Shown here piece after piece: positions 52,722-61,903 of a DNA stretch of 64,000 nt. The DNA comes from an uncultured Eggerthella sp. Its GTDB lineage: Bacteria; Actinomycetota; Coriobacteriia; Coriobacteriales; Eggerthellaceae. The position numbers and the translations under genes were made by a program. The notes below the pieces were generated by a model. That model was not told the origin of the DNA and searched no databases. It saw nothing but the letters and a program-made list of their open reading frames with translations. The stretch spans positions 19,571-83,570 of the forward strand of contig USPD01000001.1 in the NCBI GenBank assembly GCA_900556585.1, written 5' to 3'. Positions within the stretch are counted from its first letter, which is position 1. Each line of letters begins with the position of its first letter.

Positions 52722-55274
52722 ATGCCGCAGCAAAACGAACCACAAAATTATCCTTCTCGTCGTCACTCTTTTGACGCTTCTTCTAACGCGTCAGGAGCAG
52801 CATCGTTCCATTCAAGATCGGGTGCTTCAGCGCCTTATTCTGGTGCGCCGTTGCAGCACTCTGGCGGATCGGTGTCTGGATCGGCATTCCGTTCTGACGG
52901 AGTTCGCTCCGATGGATCAGCGTCCCGTTCTACTGGATCAACGCCACGCGCATCGCATACACCGCATGCTTCGGGCGGCTCATATGGCTCGTATTCTCGT
53001 ACTTCTAATTCACCTCATGCTGCGCGCTCGTCTCGATCGGGCAATTCTTCGCGCGGGACATCTCAGCGCGCTAATGTGTTTAATGCACGCGACGAACTCG
53101 AACGCGAGCGTGAGCTGTACAGCGCGCACGATCCGCGTCAAAACGCTTTGTCACCTGCGCAGCGCTACGCCCAAGCAAAAAAAGAACAAGATGAGGCAAA
53201 CCGACAGTGCTATTGGAGTCAGCACCCCGAAGATGCGGGTCGTAGCGGCGCGAGCTCATCGCGAATAAGAGATGCTTATAGTGATACTCGTCGTGACGAC
53301 TCCTATGGTCGCGATGCCTATAGTGATACTCGTCGTTCGGTTACTCCGTATCGTACGGGTGGCGTGTCTTATGGTTCGGGCCGCACCAGCAACACTCCGC
53401 ATGTTTCAGGCAGGCGAATTAGCGACACTCCACATATTTCTAATCACGCGGGTAGTATTTCTCGAGCGGGAAATCCATATGAAGCGGGAGCTGCAGCAGC
53501 TGGTGGCGTTGCAGGTACTGGTGGATATGGTGCGGGAGTTAATAGCACAAACGGCACACGAGTAAGTCGTACTCCTCATATTGGTGAGGCAACGCTTAGC
53601 GGACGTATTCCACGTCAAGCTGCGCCTTCTGAAAGTGGCCGAATTCCATATCAGACAGCTGCATCAGCAAGTGGTCGTATCCCGCAGCAGGGATCGACTA
53701 CGGCATCAGCAAATGGTCGTATCTCGCGACAGGGTGTGCCTTCTCCTTCTGCTAGCGGACGGATGCCAGCTCAGGCATCGCCTTCTGCAAGCAGCGAGAT
53801 GCCTTACGTGAATGGTGGTCAGCCTGCTGAACAAGGCAATAACCAATACACAAATAATGGCGCAAGCCAGGCTGTCTCACATACGAGTCAGGCTACCTCG
53901 AACGCAAGCCAGACTGATTCGCAGGTAAACCAGGCTACTGCGCATGCAAGCCAAACTTCAGCGCAGCAAGCTACCTATAAGCGCAGTGTGCACAGCAGGG
54001 CAGCAAGCGAAAAAGCGACAAGCAACAAAGCAGCAAATTTTGATAACCCAACCGAGCATTCGTCTGAGTTGATCGCTGAAAACTACCTGAGCGCTAATCG
54101 ACCGCGACCCAAGATGCCGCGCGGCCTTCGTATGAAAATCATTGGCGGTGTAGTTGTAGTTGCGGTTGTTGCTGCGGGTATTTTTGGCTTTACGGTATGG
54201 GATGCTAACAAGGCTGTTGCAGTTACGATCAACGGCGAGCAACAAACGATTTCGGGTCAGCAGCGCACTGTCGAAGGGTTGCTGGACACGAACACCGTTT
54301 CGGTCACGCCAGGCAATTATGTTGCGGTAGATGGGTCGGTTATTCGCCAGGGTGATGGTACTCGCGTAACGGCAACTATTAATGGCGAAGAAGAGGACGA
54401 TCTTTCAACGCACCTTAACGAAGGCGATGACATTTCGGTGACCAACGGAACTGACATAATGGAAGACTATACTGAAAGCGATTCACAGATATTGCAGCCT
54501 TCCTACGAACTTCGTGGTACGGGTGCTGTTCATTTATACACCCAGCAAGGTGAGCCAGGCGAAAAAGTAGTTCGTACAGGCAATGAATCGGGTAAAACCG
54601 CCGAGGTTGTTACAAAAGAGCCTGTTAATGGTGTTGTCCAGTATTACAACGTAAATACTAATGGCGATAAAGTAATTGCGCTTACGTTTGATGACGGTCC
54701 TTGGGATTCATCGACTCAGGCTATTCTCGATATTCTGAAAGAAAACGACGCGAAAGCAACTTTCTTTACAGTTGGTCAGAAAATTTCTGGTCATGAGGAT
54801 TTAGTTAAGCGCGCTGTTGACGAAGGTCATGAGATTGGTACTCATACATGGGATCATGCCGAGGGTAGCGGGCAAGGTGTAAGTCTTATCTTAATGTCGA
54901 GCGATGAGCGTAAACAGGAGTTTGAAAAAGGCATGCAGGCGATCAAGGATGCAACGGGGCAGGATGGAAGTTTAATGTTCCGTTCGCCTGGCGGAAACTT
55001 TGATGCAGGTGTGGCGGCTGACCTGGGTGGCATGATTACAGCAGAAATTGGCTGGAATGTTGATACGCATGACTGGAAGCGACCAGGTGCCGATGTTGTT
55101 GCTCAGCGTATCGAAAGCGCAGGCCCAGGTGAGATATTGCTCATGCATGATGGTGGTGGCGATCGTGCGCAAACTGTTGAGGCGTTACGCAAGGCTTTGC
55201 CAGTCTTGAAGGAACAGGGGTATAAGTTTGTAACGGTGAGCGATCTGATAAATTCTTATCCTTATCAGGGGTAA
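52722..55274 (+). CDS. Membrane-anchored polysaccharide deacetylase with a very long disordered N-terminus
   Basis: 850 residues from ATG 52722 (GAGGA 4 nt upstream); TTG 52707 is a weaker option. Residues 1-470 are Ser/Gly/Ala/Arg-rich and repetitive: SGRIP-Q units repeat about every 13-15 residues (53600-53800), and TPH[VI]S units recur. One membrane helix (about 472-494) follows, so this part faces the cytoplasm. A ~110-residue beta-rich linker outside the cell precedes a NodB domain (TFDDGPWDS, GHEIGTHTWDH, RSPGGNFD, LLMHDGGGD). It probably removes acetyl groups from peptidoglycan or a surface glycan. Confidence 0.85.
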   Translation: MPQQNEPQNYPSRRHSFDASSNASGAASFHSRSGASAPYSGAPLQHSGGSVSGSAFRSDGVRSDGSASRSTGSTPRASHTPHASGGSYGSYSRTSNSPHAARSSRSGNSSRGTSQRANVFNARDELERERELYSAHDPRQNALSPAQRYAQAKKEQDEANRQCYWSQHPEDAGRSGASSSRIRDAYSDTRRDDSYGRDAYSDTRRSVTPYRTGGVSYGSGRTSNTPHVSGRRISDTPHISNHAGSISRAGNPYEAGAAAAGGVAGTGGYGAGVNSTNGTRVSRTPHIGEATLSGRIPRQAAPSESGRIPYQTAASASGRIPQQGSTTASANGRISRQGVPSPSASGRMPAQASPSASSEMPYVNGGQPAEQGNNQYTNNGASQAVSHTSQATSNASQTDSQVNQATAHASQTSAQQATYKRSVHSRAASEKATSNKAANFDNPTEHSSELIAENYLSANRPRPKMPRGLRMKIIGGVVVVAVVAAGIFGFTVWDANKAVAVTINGEQQTISGQQRTVEGLLDTNTVSVTPGNYVAVDGSVIRQGDGTRVTATINGEEEDDLSTHLNEGDDISVTNGTDIMEDYTESDSQILQPSYELRGTGAVHLYTQQGEPGEKVVRTGNESGKTAEVVTKEPVNGVVQYYNVNTNGDKVIALTFDDGPWDSSTQAILDILKENDAKATFFTVGQKISGHEDLVKRAVDEGHEIGTHTWDHAEGSGQGVSLILMSSDERKQEFEKGMQAIKDATGQDGSLMFRSPGGNFDAGVAADLGGMITAEIGWNVDTHDWKRPGADVVAQRIESAGPGEILLMHDGGGDRAQTVEALRKALPVLKEQGYKFVTVSDLINSYPYQG

Positions 55275-55294
55275 ATTCTTACCAGGAGTAAATC

Positions 55295-55333
55295 TTACCG
55301 TTGGTAAATCCTTACCAACGGTAAATCTTTTTA
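55295..55333 (+). terminator. Terminator of the deacetylase gene
   Basis: TTACCGTTGGTAA pairs perfectly with TTACCAACGGTAA around ATCC, followed by ATCTTTTTA. Related GGTAAAT/TTACC units also lie just before and after it (55270-55345). Confidence 0.82.
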
Positions 55334-55605
55334 TAGGTAAACCCTTGAAGTGCTTTTAGTAACAGCAGAGAAGATGAAGTACTAATAGTGAAAGTAGGAG
55401 GTATCTGCGCTGGCTATAAAGAGCGATATGGGTAAGCAGGATTCAAAAGCGGGCGGACACAAACGCGCAGATGGGCAAGCGTAGCTGATCGGACGCAGAT
55501 GGGACAGGCTTAAGCAGGTAAGCGCGCATTTTTGCTAATTTTGCATAAGCTCTTGTATAAATTTCGAAAACTAGTGCATATTTTGTTCAAATGTACCGTT
55601 CTCCT

Positions 55606-55784
55606 CTGCAAAAACGCGTGAAGTATATATTGGAATAAAGTCTTTGTATTAGATTTATGTCTAGAATTTAGTTTGATACAAAAATCCAAGCGTTTATTAC
55701 TTAAAATCGATTCGATCTCAAAGTGATTGCTTTACTGCCTATATTCATGAAGCGCTAAAGTATATACTTCTAGCTTTTTTGCAG
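55606..55784. repeat. Family B paired inverted element, copy 2
   Basis: In the 877-bp gap upstream of pyk. CTGCAAAA-N6-GAAGTATATA at 55606-55629 and its inverted counterpart at 55784-55761 (minus strand) face each other as in 31827-31995; CTCTGCAAAA is the outer end of both arms. The interior has a TTTGTAT/ATACAAA hairpin and no gene. About 20 bp further left, GTGCATATTTTGTTCAAAT (55574-55592) resembles the family A arm at 41737. Confidence 0.7.
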
Positions 55785-55832
55785 AGGGGTAGGCTTAAAA
55801 TCGTAAAAAATAGGATGTAACTTATAAATGAA

Positions 55833-55894
55833 GTGCATTCAAAAATGAGATGTGTCCTGCGTCTAAAAAATATGGCGCATTCAAAAAAGAGATG
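55833..55894. repeat. Direct repeat of 20 bp upstream of pyk
   Basis: GTGCATTCAAAAATGAGATG (55833-55852) and GCGCATTCAAAAAAGAGATG (55875-55894) match at 18 of 20 positions with a 42-bp period. A TACAAT box at 56019-56024 may be the pyk -10; its -35 is poor. Confidence 0.55.
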
Positions 55895-56151
55895 CTTTCT
55901 GTACATAAAATGCGTTGTCATAAAAAAGTCGTACTCTCGAGCTCTTTCGCGACCACGTTTTTTTCACATCTTCTTCACTTTGTAGGATTAAAAATTCTGA
56001 AATATTCGTAAAAAAGCATACAATAGCTACTGTTGCCCTTGAACGGCTTATTTTGGCATGCAGACGGAATTGCTTTTGACACACGTAATCGTCGAAAGTA
56101 AATATTTTGCCTGCTACCGAAAACCGCTGCTTATGAAAGGCGAACTATCGT

Positions 56152-57633
56152 ATGGCAAAACGAACAAAGATTATTTGTACGCTCGGACCAGCAGTAGATT
56201 CCGAGTCGGCGCTAAAGAACCTCATCCAGGCTGGCATGGATGTGGCTCGTTGTAACTTTTCTCACGGATCTCACGCAGAACATAAGGCTCGTATGGATCG
56301 TCTCAAAAAGGTCCGCCGCGAACTTGATTCGCCGTGCGCTATCATGCTGGACACAAAAGGTCCTAGCATTCGGACTGGTAAGTTGGAAGGCGGCAAGCCT
56401 GTTTTGCTTCGTGCGGGTGACAATATTTTTTTAACCGAAGAAGATATCCAGGGAACATCTCGTCGTATTCATCAAACATTTGCGGGTCTCTGCCAATATG
56501 TTGAGCCAGGCACCATTATTCTGATGGATGACGGCCTGATAGAGCTGGCGGTTGACCGCGTGCGTGGTACCGAAATTCAGTGTACTGTTCAGAATTCAGG
56601 CATGCTTGGTGAATGTAAGCAAATCAACCTGCCTGGCACCAACGTGCCGCTGCCCGTCATGACCGAACAGGATGAAGAAGACCTGCTGTTCGCTATCGAG
56701 CAGAAGGTGGATTTCGTGGCGGCATCCTTTGTGGGCTGTGCCGAAGACGTGCGTACCATTCGATCATTCTTGATTCAGCACGGCGGCGAGCACATTCGCG
56801 TGGTTGCTAAAATCGAAAACGCTCATGCGATTGATCATATTGATGAGATCATCGAAGCATCCGACGCGGTAATGGTTGCTCGCGGAGATCTAGGCGTAGA
56901 GGTTCCTTCCAACCAGGTACCTTTGCTGCAGAAGCACATTATTAAGGCGTGTAACAAGGCATATCGTCCTGTTATTACTGCAACACAAATGCTCGATTCT
57001 ATGATTCATAATCCACGTCCGACGCGCGCAGAAGTAGCGGACGTGGCAAATGCAATTTATGACGGTACCGATGCCGTGACGCTTTCGGGTGAAACCGCTA
57101 TCGGCATGTATCCTGTGCCAGCGGTGCAAACCATGGCTCAGATTGCTGAAGCAACCGAGCCTCATATTTACGAGCAGGGTTCCATTCCGAATCGCACCTC
57201 TGAGCCCAATGGCATTTCTGCGGTTGTGGGATTAGCTGCAGTAACAGCGGCCGAACATGTAGGTGCGTCATGTATCGTCACGCCGACAATGACGGGTCGC
57301 ACTGCGCGCTTGGTTTCAAACTACCGACCAAAATCACCCATTTATGCTGTTACTCCATCGGAAGAAAATCGTCGCTCACTCCAGCTAGCTTGGGGTATAA
57401 CACCGCTCCTTGGCAAGGTTGTTGGTGACGCTTCTTTTATTTTGGAGCAGGCACGTTCGGTCGTTACCGAAAAAGGATATGTACACAAAGGGGACGTTGC
57501 GGTGTTTACACTGGGCGATCGCACTACATCACCAAATACCGACGATGTAGGAGTAGATCCATCATTGCCATCACCTCGTCCTACCAATGTTATGCAAATC
57601 GTTCAGATTGGCATCGAAGAAGGAGGAAACTAA
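56152..57633 (+). CDS. pyk: Pyruvate kinase
   Basis: 493 residues; GAAAGG lies upstream at moderate distance from the ATG. Motifs are KIICTLGPA, CNFSHGSHAEH, MLDTKGPSIRTG, VVAKIENAHAI, MVARGDLGVEVP and ATQMLDSMIHNPRPTRAEVADVANA. It makes pyruvate and ATP from PEP. The stop overlaps the start of rhaB by 1 nt, which places pyk at the head of the rhamnose genes. Confidence 0.95.
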   Translation: MAKRTKIICTLGPAVDSESALKNLIQAGMDVARCNFSHGSHAEHKARMDRLKKVRRELDSPCAIMLDTKGPSIRTGKLEGGKPVLLRAGDNIFLTEEDIQGTSRRIHQTFAGLCQYVEPGTIILMDDGLIELAVDRVRGTEIQCTVQNSGMLGECKQINLPGTNVPLPVMTEQDEEDLLFAIEQKVDFVAASFVGCAEDVRTIRSFLIQHGGEHIRVVAKIENAHAIDHIDEIIEASDAVMVARGDLGVEVPSNQVPLLQKHIIKACNKAYRPVITATQMLDSMIHNPRPTRAEVADVANAIYDGTDAVTLSGETAIGMYPVPAVQTMAQIAEATEPHIYEQGSIPNRTSEPNGISAVVGLAAVTAAEHVGASCIVTPTMTGRTARLVSNYRPKSPIYAVTPSEENRRSLQLAWGITPLLGKVVGDASFILEQARSVVTEKGYVHKGDVAVFTLGDRTTSPNTDDVGVDPSLPSPRPTNVMQIVQIGIEEGGN

Positions 57634-59285
57634 TGACTTCTTCGGATTGTTATGCTGCAGTTGATATTGGCGCATCATCAGGGCGCGTGGTAATTGGTAC
57701 CGTGTGTGATGGGCGCATCGAACTTGCCGAAATTCATCGTTTCGATAACATTCAGAAGCGCTGCGATGGCCACGACTGTTGGGATATCGAAATGTTGTTC
57801 CGCGAAACAGTTGCGGGTCTTGCAAAGTGTAAAGAAGTTGGTTACACCCCAAAAACAGTGGGTATCGATACCTGGGGTGTTGACTTTGTCTTGCTCGATG
57901 AAAACGATCAGCTTATTGGCAATGCTGTTGCTTATCGTGATGAGCGTACTAATGGAATATATTCTGTGGCTGACAGAATTATGGCGCCTGATGCAGTGTA
58001 TCGCCGTACGGGTATTCAGCGCCAGCCCTTTAATACAATTTATCAGCTTATTGCCTTAAAGCAAGAACACCCCGAGCAGCTTGAACAGGCAAAAAACTTC
58101 CTTATGATTCCTGATTATCTGGCGTTTTTGCTTACGGGTACCAAGGTAAACGAATACACCAACGCTTCCACTACCTGTTTGCTTAATGCGCGTACTCAGC
58201 AGTGGGACGAAGTGCTGCTGGACGCCTTCGATATCCCGAAGGAAATGTTCTGCGAAGTGGTTATGCCTGGCACCGATCTTGGTCAGGTAACTTCCGAAAT
58301 CGCTAATCAACTTGGTTATACTCCGCATATTATTGCGCCTGCAACACATGATACAGGCAGCGCCTATTTGGCGGTTCCTGCGCGTGATGCGGATGCGGTA
58401 TTTTTGTCTTCAGGCACATGGAGCCTGCTGGGTGTCGAAAATGAAGGTCCTATCACATCAGATGCTTCTCGATTCCAGAATTTCACCAACGAAGGCGGGT
58501 ATGACCTGCGTTTTCGTTTCCTGAAAAACATTATGGGCTTGTGGATGATCCAGTCTATTCGTCGCGAATTGAATGGCGTTGCTTATGTAGAAGGCAAGGA
58601 GGATGCCGAAGGCTCGAGTGACGATGAAAGAGCAAGCGAAAAGGCAGCCGAAGAAGCTCAGTTGCCGCCTTTTGTGCGCGATTTAGGTGTGGGTGCTTCA
58701 GGCGCCGCTGCTGACTCTGGCGCGGAGGCAGGCACGGATACTGTAGGTATCGACGCTACGGCCGCCGCGGACACCGGTGTTACGGGTGCCGCTGCTACCA
58801 CCGCCGGCTCAACCGAAACCCCGACTCTCGGCTTCGGCGACCTCATTGAAGCCGCGAAAGCCGCACAGGATTTCGAGGCACGCGTCAACGTAAACGATGA
58901 TCGCTTCCTGGCACCTGATTCCATGATTGATGAGATTCGTTTGGCCTGCTTTGAAACGGGTCAGGCGGTTCCTACTACGGTTGGTGAGTTGATGCGTTGT
59001 GTGTACGTGAGCCTTTCGAATTGCTATGCCGAATCTATTGAGGAAATGGCATCGCTCACGGGGCGCACCTACACGTCCATCAACATCGTGGGTGGTGGGT
59101 GCCAGGACGCTTACCTCAACCAGTTAACCACGGACGCGTGTGGTATCCCTGTGTTTGCTGGTCCTGTTGAAGGCACGAGTCTTGGGAACTTGGCGGTTCA
59201 GATGATTGTCGATGGCGTGTTCCCCGACTTGCAGAGCGTTCGCGACGCAATTGCAACCTCGTTTGATGTAAAGAGATTCGGCTAA
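57633..59285 (+). CDS. rhaB: Rhamnulokinase with an internal low-complexity insertion
   Basis: 550 residues versus about 480 usual; AGGAGG precedes the ATG, which overlaps the pyk stop. The FGGY-kinase fold is clear: AVDIGASSGRVVIG, GIDTWGVDFVLLDE, RDERTNG, PATHDTGSAYLAVP, SSGTWSLLGVE and INIVGGGCQDAYLNQLTTDA. Residues about 316-398 are an Ala/Gly/Thr/Glu-rich insertion, with GC-rich DNA (58580-58830), between the RRELNG helix and GFGDLIEAAKAA. It phosphorylates L-rhamnulose. The insertion is in frame and the rest is complete, so it is probably functional. Confidence 0.93.
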   Translation: MTSSDCYAAVDIGASSGRVVIGTVCDGRIELAEIHRFDNIQKRCDGHDCWDIEMLFRETVAGLAKCKEVGYTPKTVGIDTWGVDFVLLDENDQLIGNAVAYRDERTNGIYSVADRIMAPDAVYRRTGIQRQPFNTIYQLIALKQEHPEQLEQAKNFLMIPDYLAFLLTGTKVNEYTNASTTCLLNARTQQWDEVLLDAFDIPKEMFCEVVMPGTDLGQVTSEIANQLGYTPHIIAPATHDTGSAYLAVPARDADAVFLSSGTWSLLGVENEGPITSDASRFQNFTNEGGYDLRFRFLKNIMGLWMIQSIRRELNGVAYVEGKEDAEGSSDDERASEKAAEEAQLPPFVRDLGVGASGAAADSGAEAGTDTVGIDATAAADTGVTGAAATTAGSTETPTLGFGDLIEAAKAAQDFEARVNVNDDRFLAPDSMIDEIRLACFETGQAVPTTVGELMRCVYVSLSNCYAESIEEMASLTGRTYTSINIVGGGCQDAYLNQLTTDACGIPVFAGPVEGTSLGNLAVQMIVDGVFPDLQSVRDAIATSFDVKRFG

Positions 59286-59434
59286 TAAGATGTTGGCACT
59301 TAATTCAACTTGCAGTGATGTGTTGTAGGCAGTGATTGGAAATAAGTGATTAGGGAAGCAACTTGGCTAGTCCCAATATCGCTTTAAATAAATAAGTAAT
59401 AAGTATTCGAACCGACAGAATAAGGAGATACTCT

Positions 59435-60688
59435 ATGACGACCATGTATGATTTGGCACGCGAAGAGTACGCCAAGATTGGCATCGATACTGAAGCAGTT
59501 ATGGAAAAGCTCGCTGGCAAGGCACTTTCCGTACATTGCTGGCAGGGCGATGACGTTATTGGCTTCGACCAGGAAGGTGGCCTTACCGGCGGCATCCAGA
59601 CTACTGGTAATTATCCAGGTCGCGCTCGCACCTTCGAAGAGCTGAAGGCTGACTTCGAAAAGGCAATGTCTATGTGCCCAGGCAAGAAACGTATTGCTCT
59701 TCATGCATGCTATGCCATCTTCACCGATGAAAATCCTTGGGTTGATCGCGATCAAATTGAGTACAAACATTTTGAGCCATGGGTGGAATGGGCAAAGGAA
59801 AAGGGCTACGGCATTGACTTCAACCCAACGTTCTTTGGTCATCCTAAGATGAACAACGAGCTTTCGCTTTCTTCACCAGACGAAGAAACTCGTACGTTCT
59901 GGATTAACCATGGTATTGCTTGCCGACGTATTGCGGAACGCATCGGTCAGGAGCTTGATGACCAGGTATTGTGCAACGTTTGGATCCCAGACGGGATGAA
60001 GGATATTCCTGCTGATCGTTTGGCTCCTCGTAAGCGCTTGGAGGATTCTCTGGACAAGATTTTCGCTGAGAAGTGCCCACACGTAATTGACTGCTGTGAA
60101 TCCAAGGTATTTGGCATTGGTCTTGAAAGCTACACCGTAGGTTCCAACGAATTCTACTTGGCATACGCGGCAAAGCACGAAGGCGTTTATGACCTTATTG
60201 ACTCTGGCCACTTCCATCCAACCGAAAATGTAGCAGATAAGCTTTCCGCGCTGCTTCTGTTCTTTGACAAGATCCCAATGCATGTAACTCGTCCTGTTCG
60301 TTGGGACTCCGACCATGTAATTTTGTTCGACGATCCTACCAAGGAAATCGCTCTTGAAATTGCTCGTTGTGAAGGTGCATGGGATGCTGTGCTCGTTGGT
60401 TTGGACTTCTTTGATGCTTCTATTAACCGCGTTGGTGCTTGGGTAACGGGCGTTCGCGCTATGGAAAAGTCTTTGCTCTATGCTTTGCTTCAGCCAAGCG
60501 AAGAACTGGCAAAGATGCAGGACGAATACCGCTTCACCGAAAAGATGATGCTTATCGAAACTGCAAAGTCTATGCCATTTGGCGCTGTTTGGGACGAATA
60601 TTGTGCTCGCCAGGGTGTTCCTCGCGACATCGAATGCTTCCCAATTGTTGATGCGTACGAAAAGGAAATTTTGCCTCAGCGCGATTAA
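59435..60688 (+). CDS. rhaA: L-rhamnose isomerase
   Basis: 417 residues; AAGGAGATACTCT precedes the ATG. It opens with EEYAKIGIDTEAVMEKL; VHCWQGDDVIGFD, TTGNYPGRARTFEEL, DFNPTFFGHP and DSGHFHPTENVADK are the typical segments with the metal ligands. It converts L-rhamnose to L-rhamnulose. The 149-bp gap after rhaB contains no gene. Confidence 0.96.
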   Translation: MTTMYDLAREEYAKIGIDTEAVMEKLAGKALSVHCWQGDDVIGFDQEGGLTGGIQTTGNYPGRARTFEELKADFEKAMSMCPGKKRIALHACYAIFTDENPWVDRDQIEYKHFEPWVEWAKEKGYGIDFNPTFFGHPKMNNELSLSSPDEETRTFWINHGIACRRIAERIGQELDDQVLCNVWIPDGMKDIPADRLAPRKRLEDSLDKIFAEKCPHVIDCCESKVFGIGLESYTVGSNEFYLAYAAKHEGVYDLIDSGHFHPTENVADKLSALLLFFDKIPMHVTRPVRWDSDHVILFDDPTKEIALEIARCEGAWDAVLVGLDFFDASINRVGAWVTGVRAMEKSLLYALLQPSEELAKMQDEYRFTEKMMLIETAKSMPFGAVWDEYCARQGVPRDIECFPIVDAYEKEILPQRD

Positions 60689-60934
60689 TTTAAGTTGGGC
60701 TGTTGTGGCGGCGCGGTGTTAAATCACCACGCCGTGGCAGGCGCTCGCGCGGCGCGATTCTTTGCGTAGGTGCTCGATAGCGCCATACCGTGCTACACTG
60801 CAGGCGCTCGATGGTGCTGCACTACCGCCGCGCTGCACCGTGCCGCGCCGCGTGGCGTAACGCTGCGGTTCGCGCCGTATCGCACCGCGCCGCAAAGGCA
60901 AAACATATACGTTTCCTGAAAGGAATTATTTTCA
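60689..60934 (+). other. GC-rich intergenic segment between rhaA and rhaD with hairpin and repeats
   Basis: This 246-bp gap is clearly richer in GC than its surroundings. A 9-bp stem with one mismatch (GGCGCGGTG/CACCACGCC, 60710-60733) lies early in it. CAGGCGCTCG-like units occur at 60738, 60767 and 60801. It may form a structured RNA that sets the ratio of rhaA to rhaD, or be a decayed repeat. Confidence 0.4.
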
Positions 60935-61840
60935 ATGGATTTAATGAACGAAGCGCAAAACTTTATCGACCGCAGCGTAAATGCTGCTCACGGAGCAGTT
61001 TCTGGTGTTGCGGTAGAGCAGCTTCCCTTCGTAAAGGGCTTTGTTCGCTTGTGTGATGACGGCTGGCAGCAGGGTTGGCACGAGCGCAACGGCGGCAACC
61101 TTACGTATCGCATGACCGACGAAGACATCAAAGCTGCACGCCCATTTTTCAGCCTTGAACCTGGCGAATGGGTAAATATGGGTGTTCAGGCAGACAGCCT
61201 GAAGGGCGCTTATTTCTTAACTACAGGATCTGGCCGTTACATGCGCAATGTGGCAACTGATCCTGCTCACAACATTGGCATCGTAGAAATCAACGATGCA
61301 GGCGATTCTTGGCGTATTGTTTGGGGTTTGACTGATGGTGGCAAGCCAACCTCCGAATTCCCGACTCACTTCATGAATCATGCGGTTCGCATGGAAGCAA
61401 CCAACGGTGAATGCCGCGTAATCTATCACGCACATCCTAACAATATCATTGCTATGACGTTTGTGTGCCCGCTGGATGCACGCTACTTTACGCGTGCACT
61501 TTGGAAGGCAATGACCGAATGCGTTGTTGTGTTCCCATCGGGCGTTGGCGTAGTTCCTTGGATGGTTCCTGGCGGTGCTGAAATTGCACGCGCAACTTCC
61601 GAACTTATGAAGAAGTACGACGCAGCAATTTGGGCTCAGCATGGTCTGTTTGTTTCCGGTCCTGATTTCGACACGACCTTCGGGTTGATGCATACCATCG
61701 AAAAGGCAGCAGACGTATATTGTCGTTCTCGTTGCATGAATGGTGGATCAGACGAATTCATGAACACCATCACAGACAAAGGCCTTCGCCAGATTGGTGT
61801 TGATTTCGGCCTGACTATCAACGAAGAATTTTTGGACTAG
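60935..61840 (+). CDS. rhaD: Rhamnulose-1-phosphate aldolase
   Basis: 301 residues; AAAGGA stands 10 nt before ATG 60935, and ATG 60944 is also possible. The class II aldolase fold has GWHERNGGNLTYRM, FLTTGSGRYMRN, VIYHAHPNNIIAM (zinc ligands) and WAQHGLFVSG. It splits rhamnulose-1-P to DHAP and L-lactaldehyde. No lactaldehyde-processing gene is in the window. Confidence 0.94.
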   Translation: MDLMNEAQNFIDRSVNAAHGAVSGVAVEQLPFVKGFVRLCDDGWQQGWHERNGGNLTYRMTDEDIKAARPFFSLEPGEWVNMGVQADSLKGAYFLTTGSGRYMRNVATDPAHNIGIVEINDAGDSWRIVWGLTDGGKPTSEFPTHFMNHAVRMEATNGECRVIYHAHPNNIIAMTFVCPLDARYFTRALWKAMTECVVVFPSGVGVVPWMVPGGAEIARATSELMKKYDAAIWAQHGLFVSGPDFDTTFGLMHTIEKAADVYCRSRCMNGGSDEFMNTITDKGLRQIGVDFGLTINEEFLD

Positions 61841-61903
61841 CAAAGGTGGCGCGCGTCTAGCGTGGCATACGCCTAATGCGCGCAGAATAGGTGAGGAGTG
61901 TCT

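Noticed and set aside
59310..59340. Further family A half-site (TGTTGTAGGCA) after rhaB
   Set aside because: The adjoining WTTTGNYCAAAAW half is absent and there is no inverted partner.
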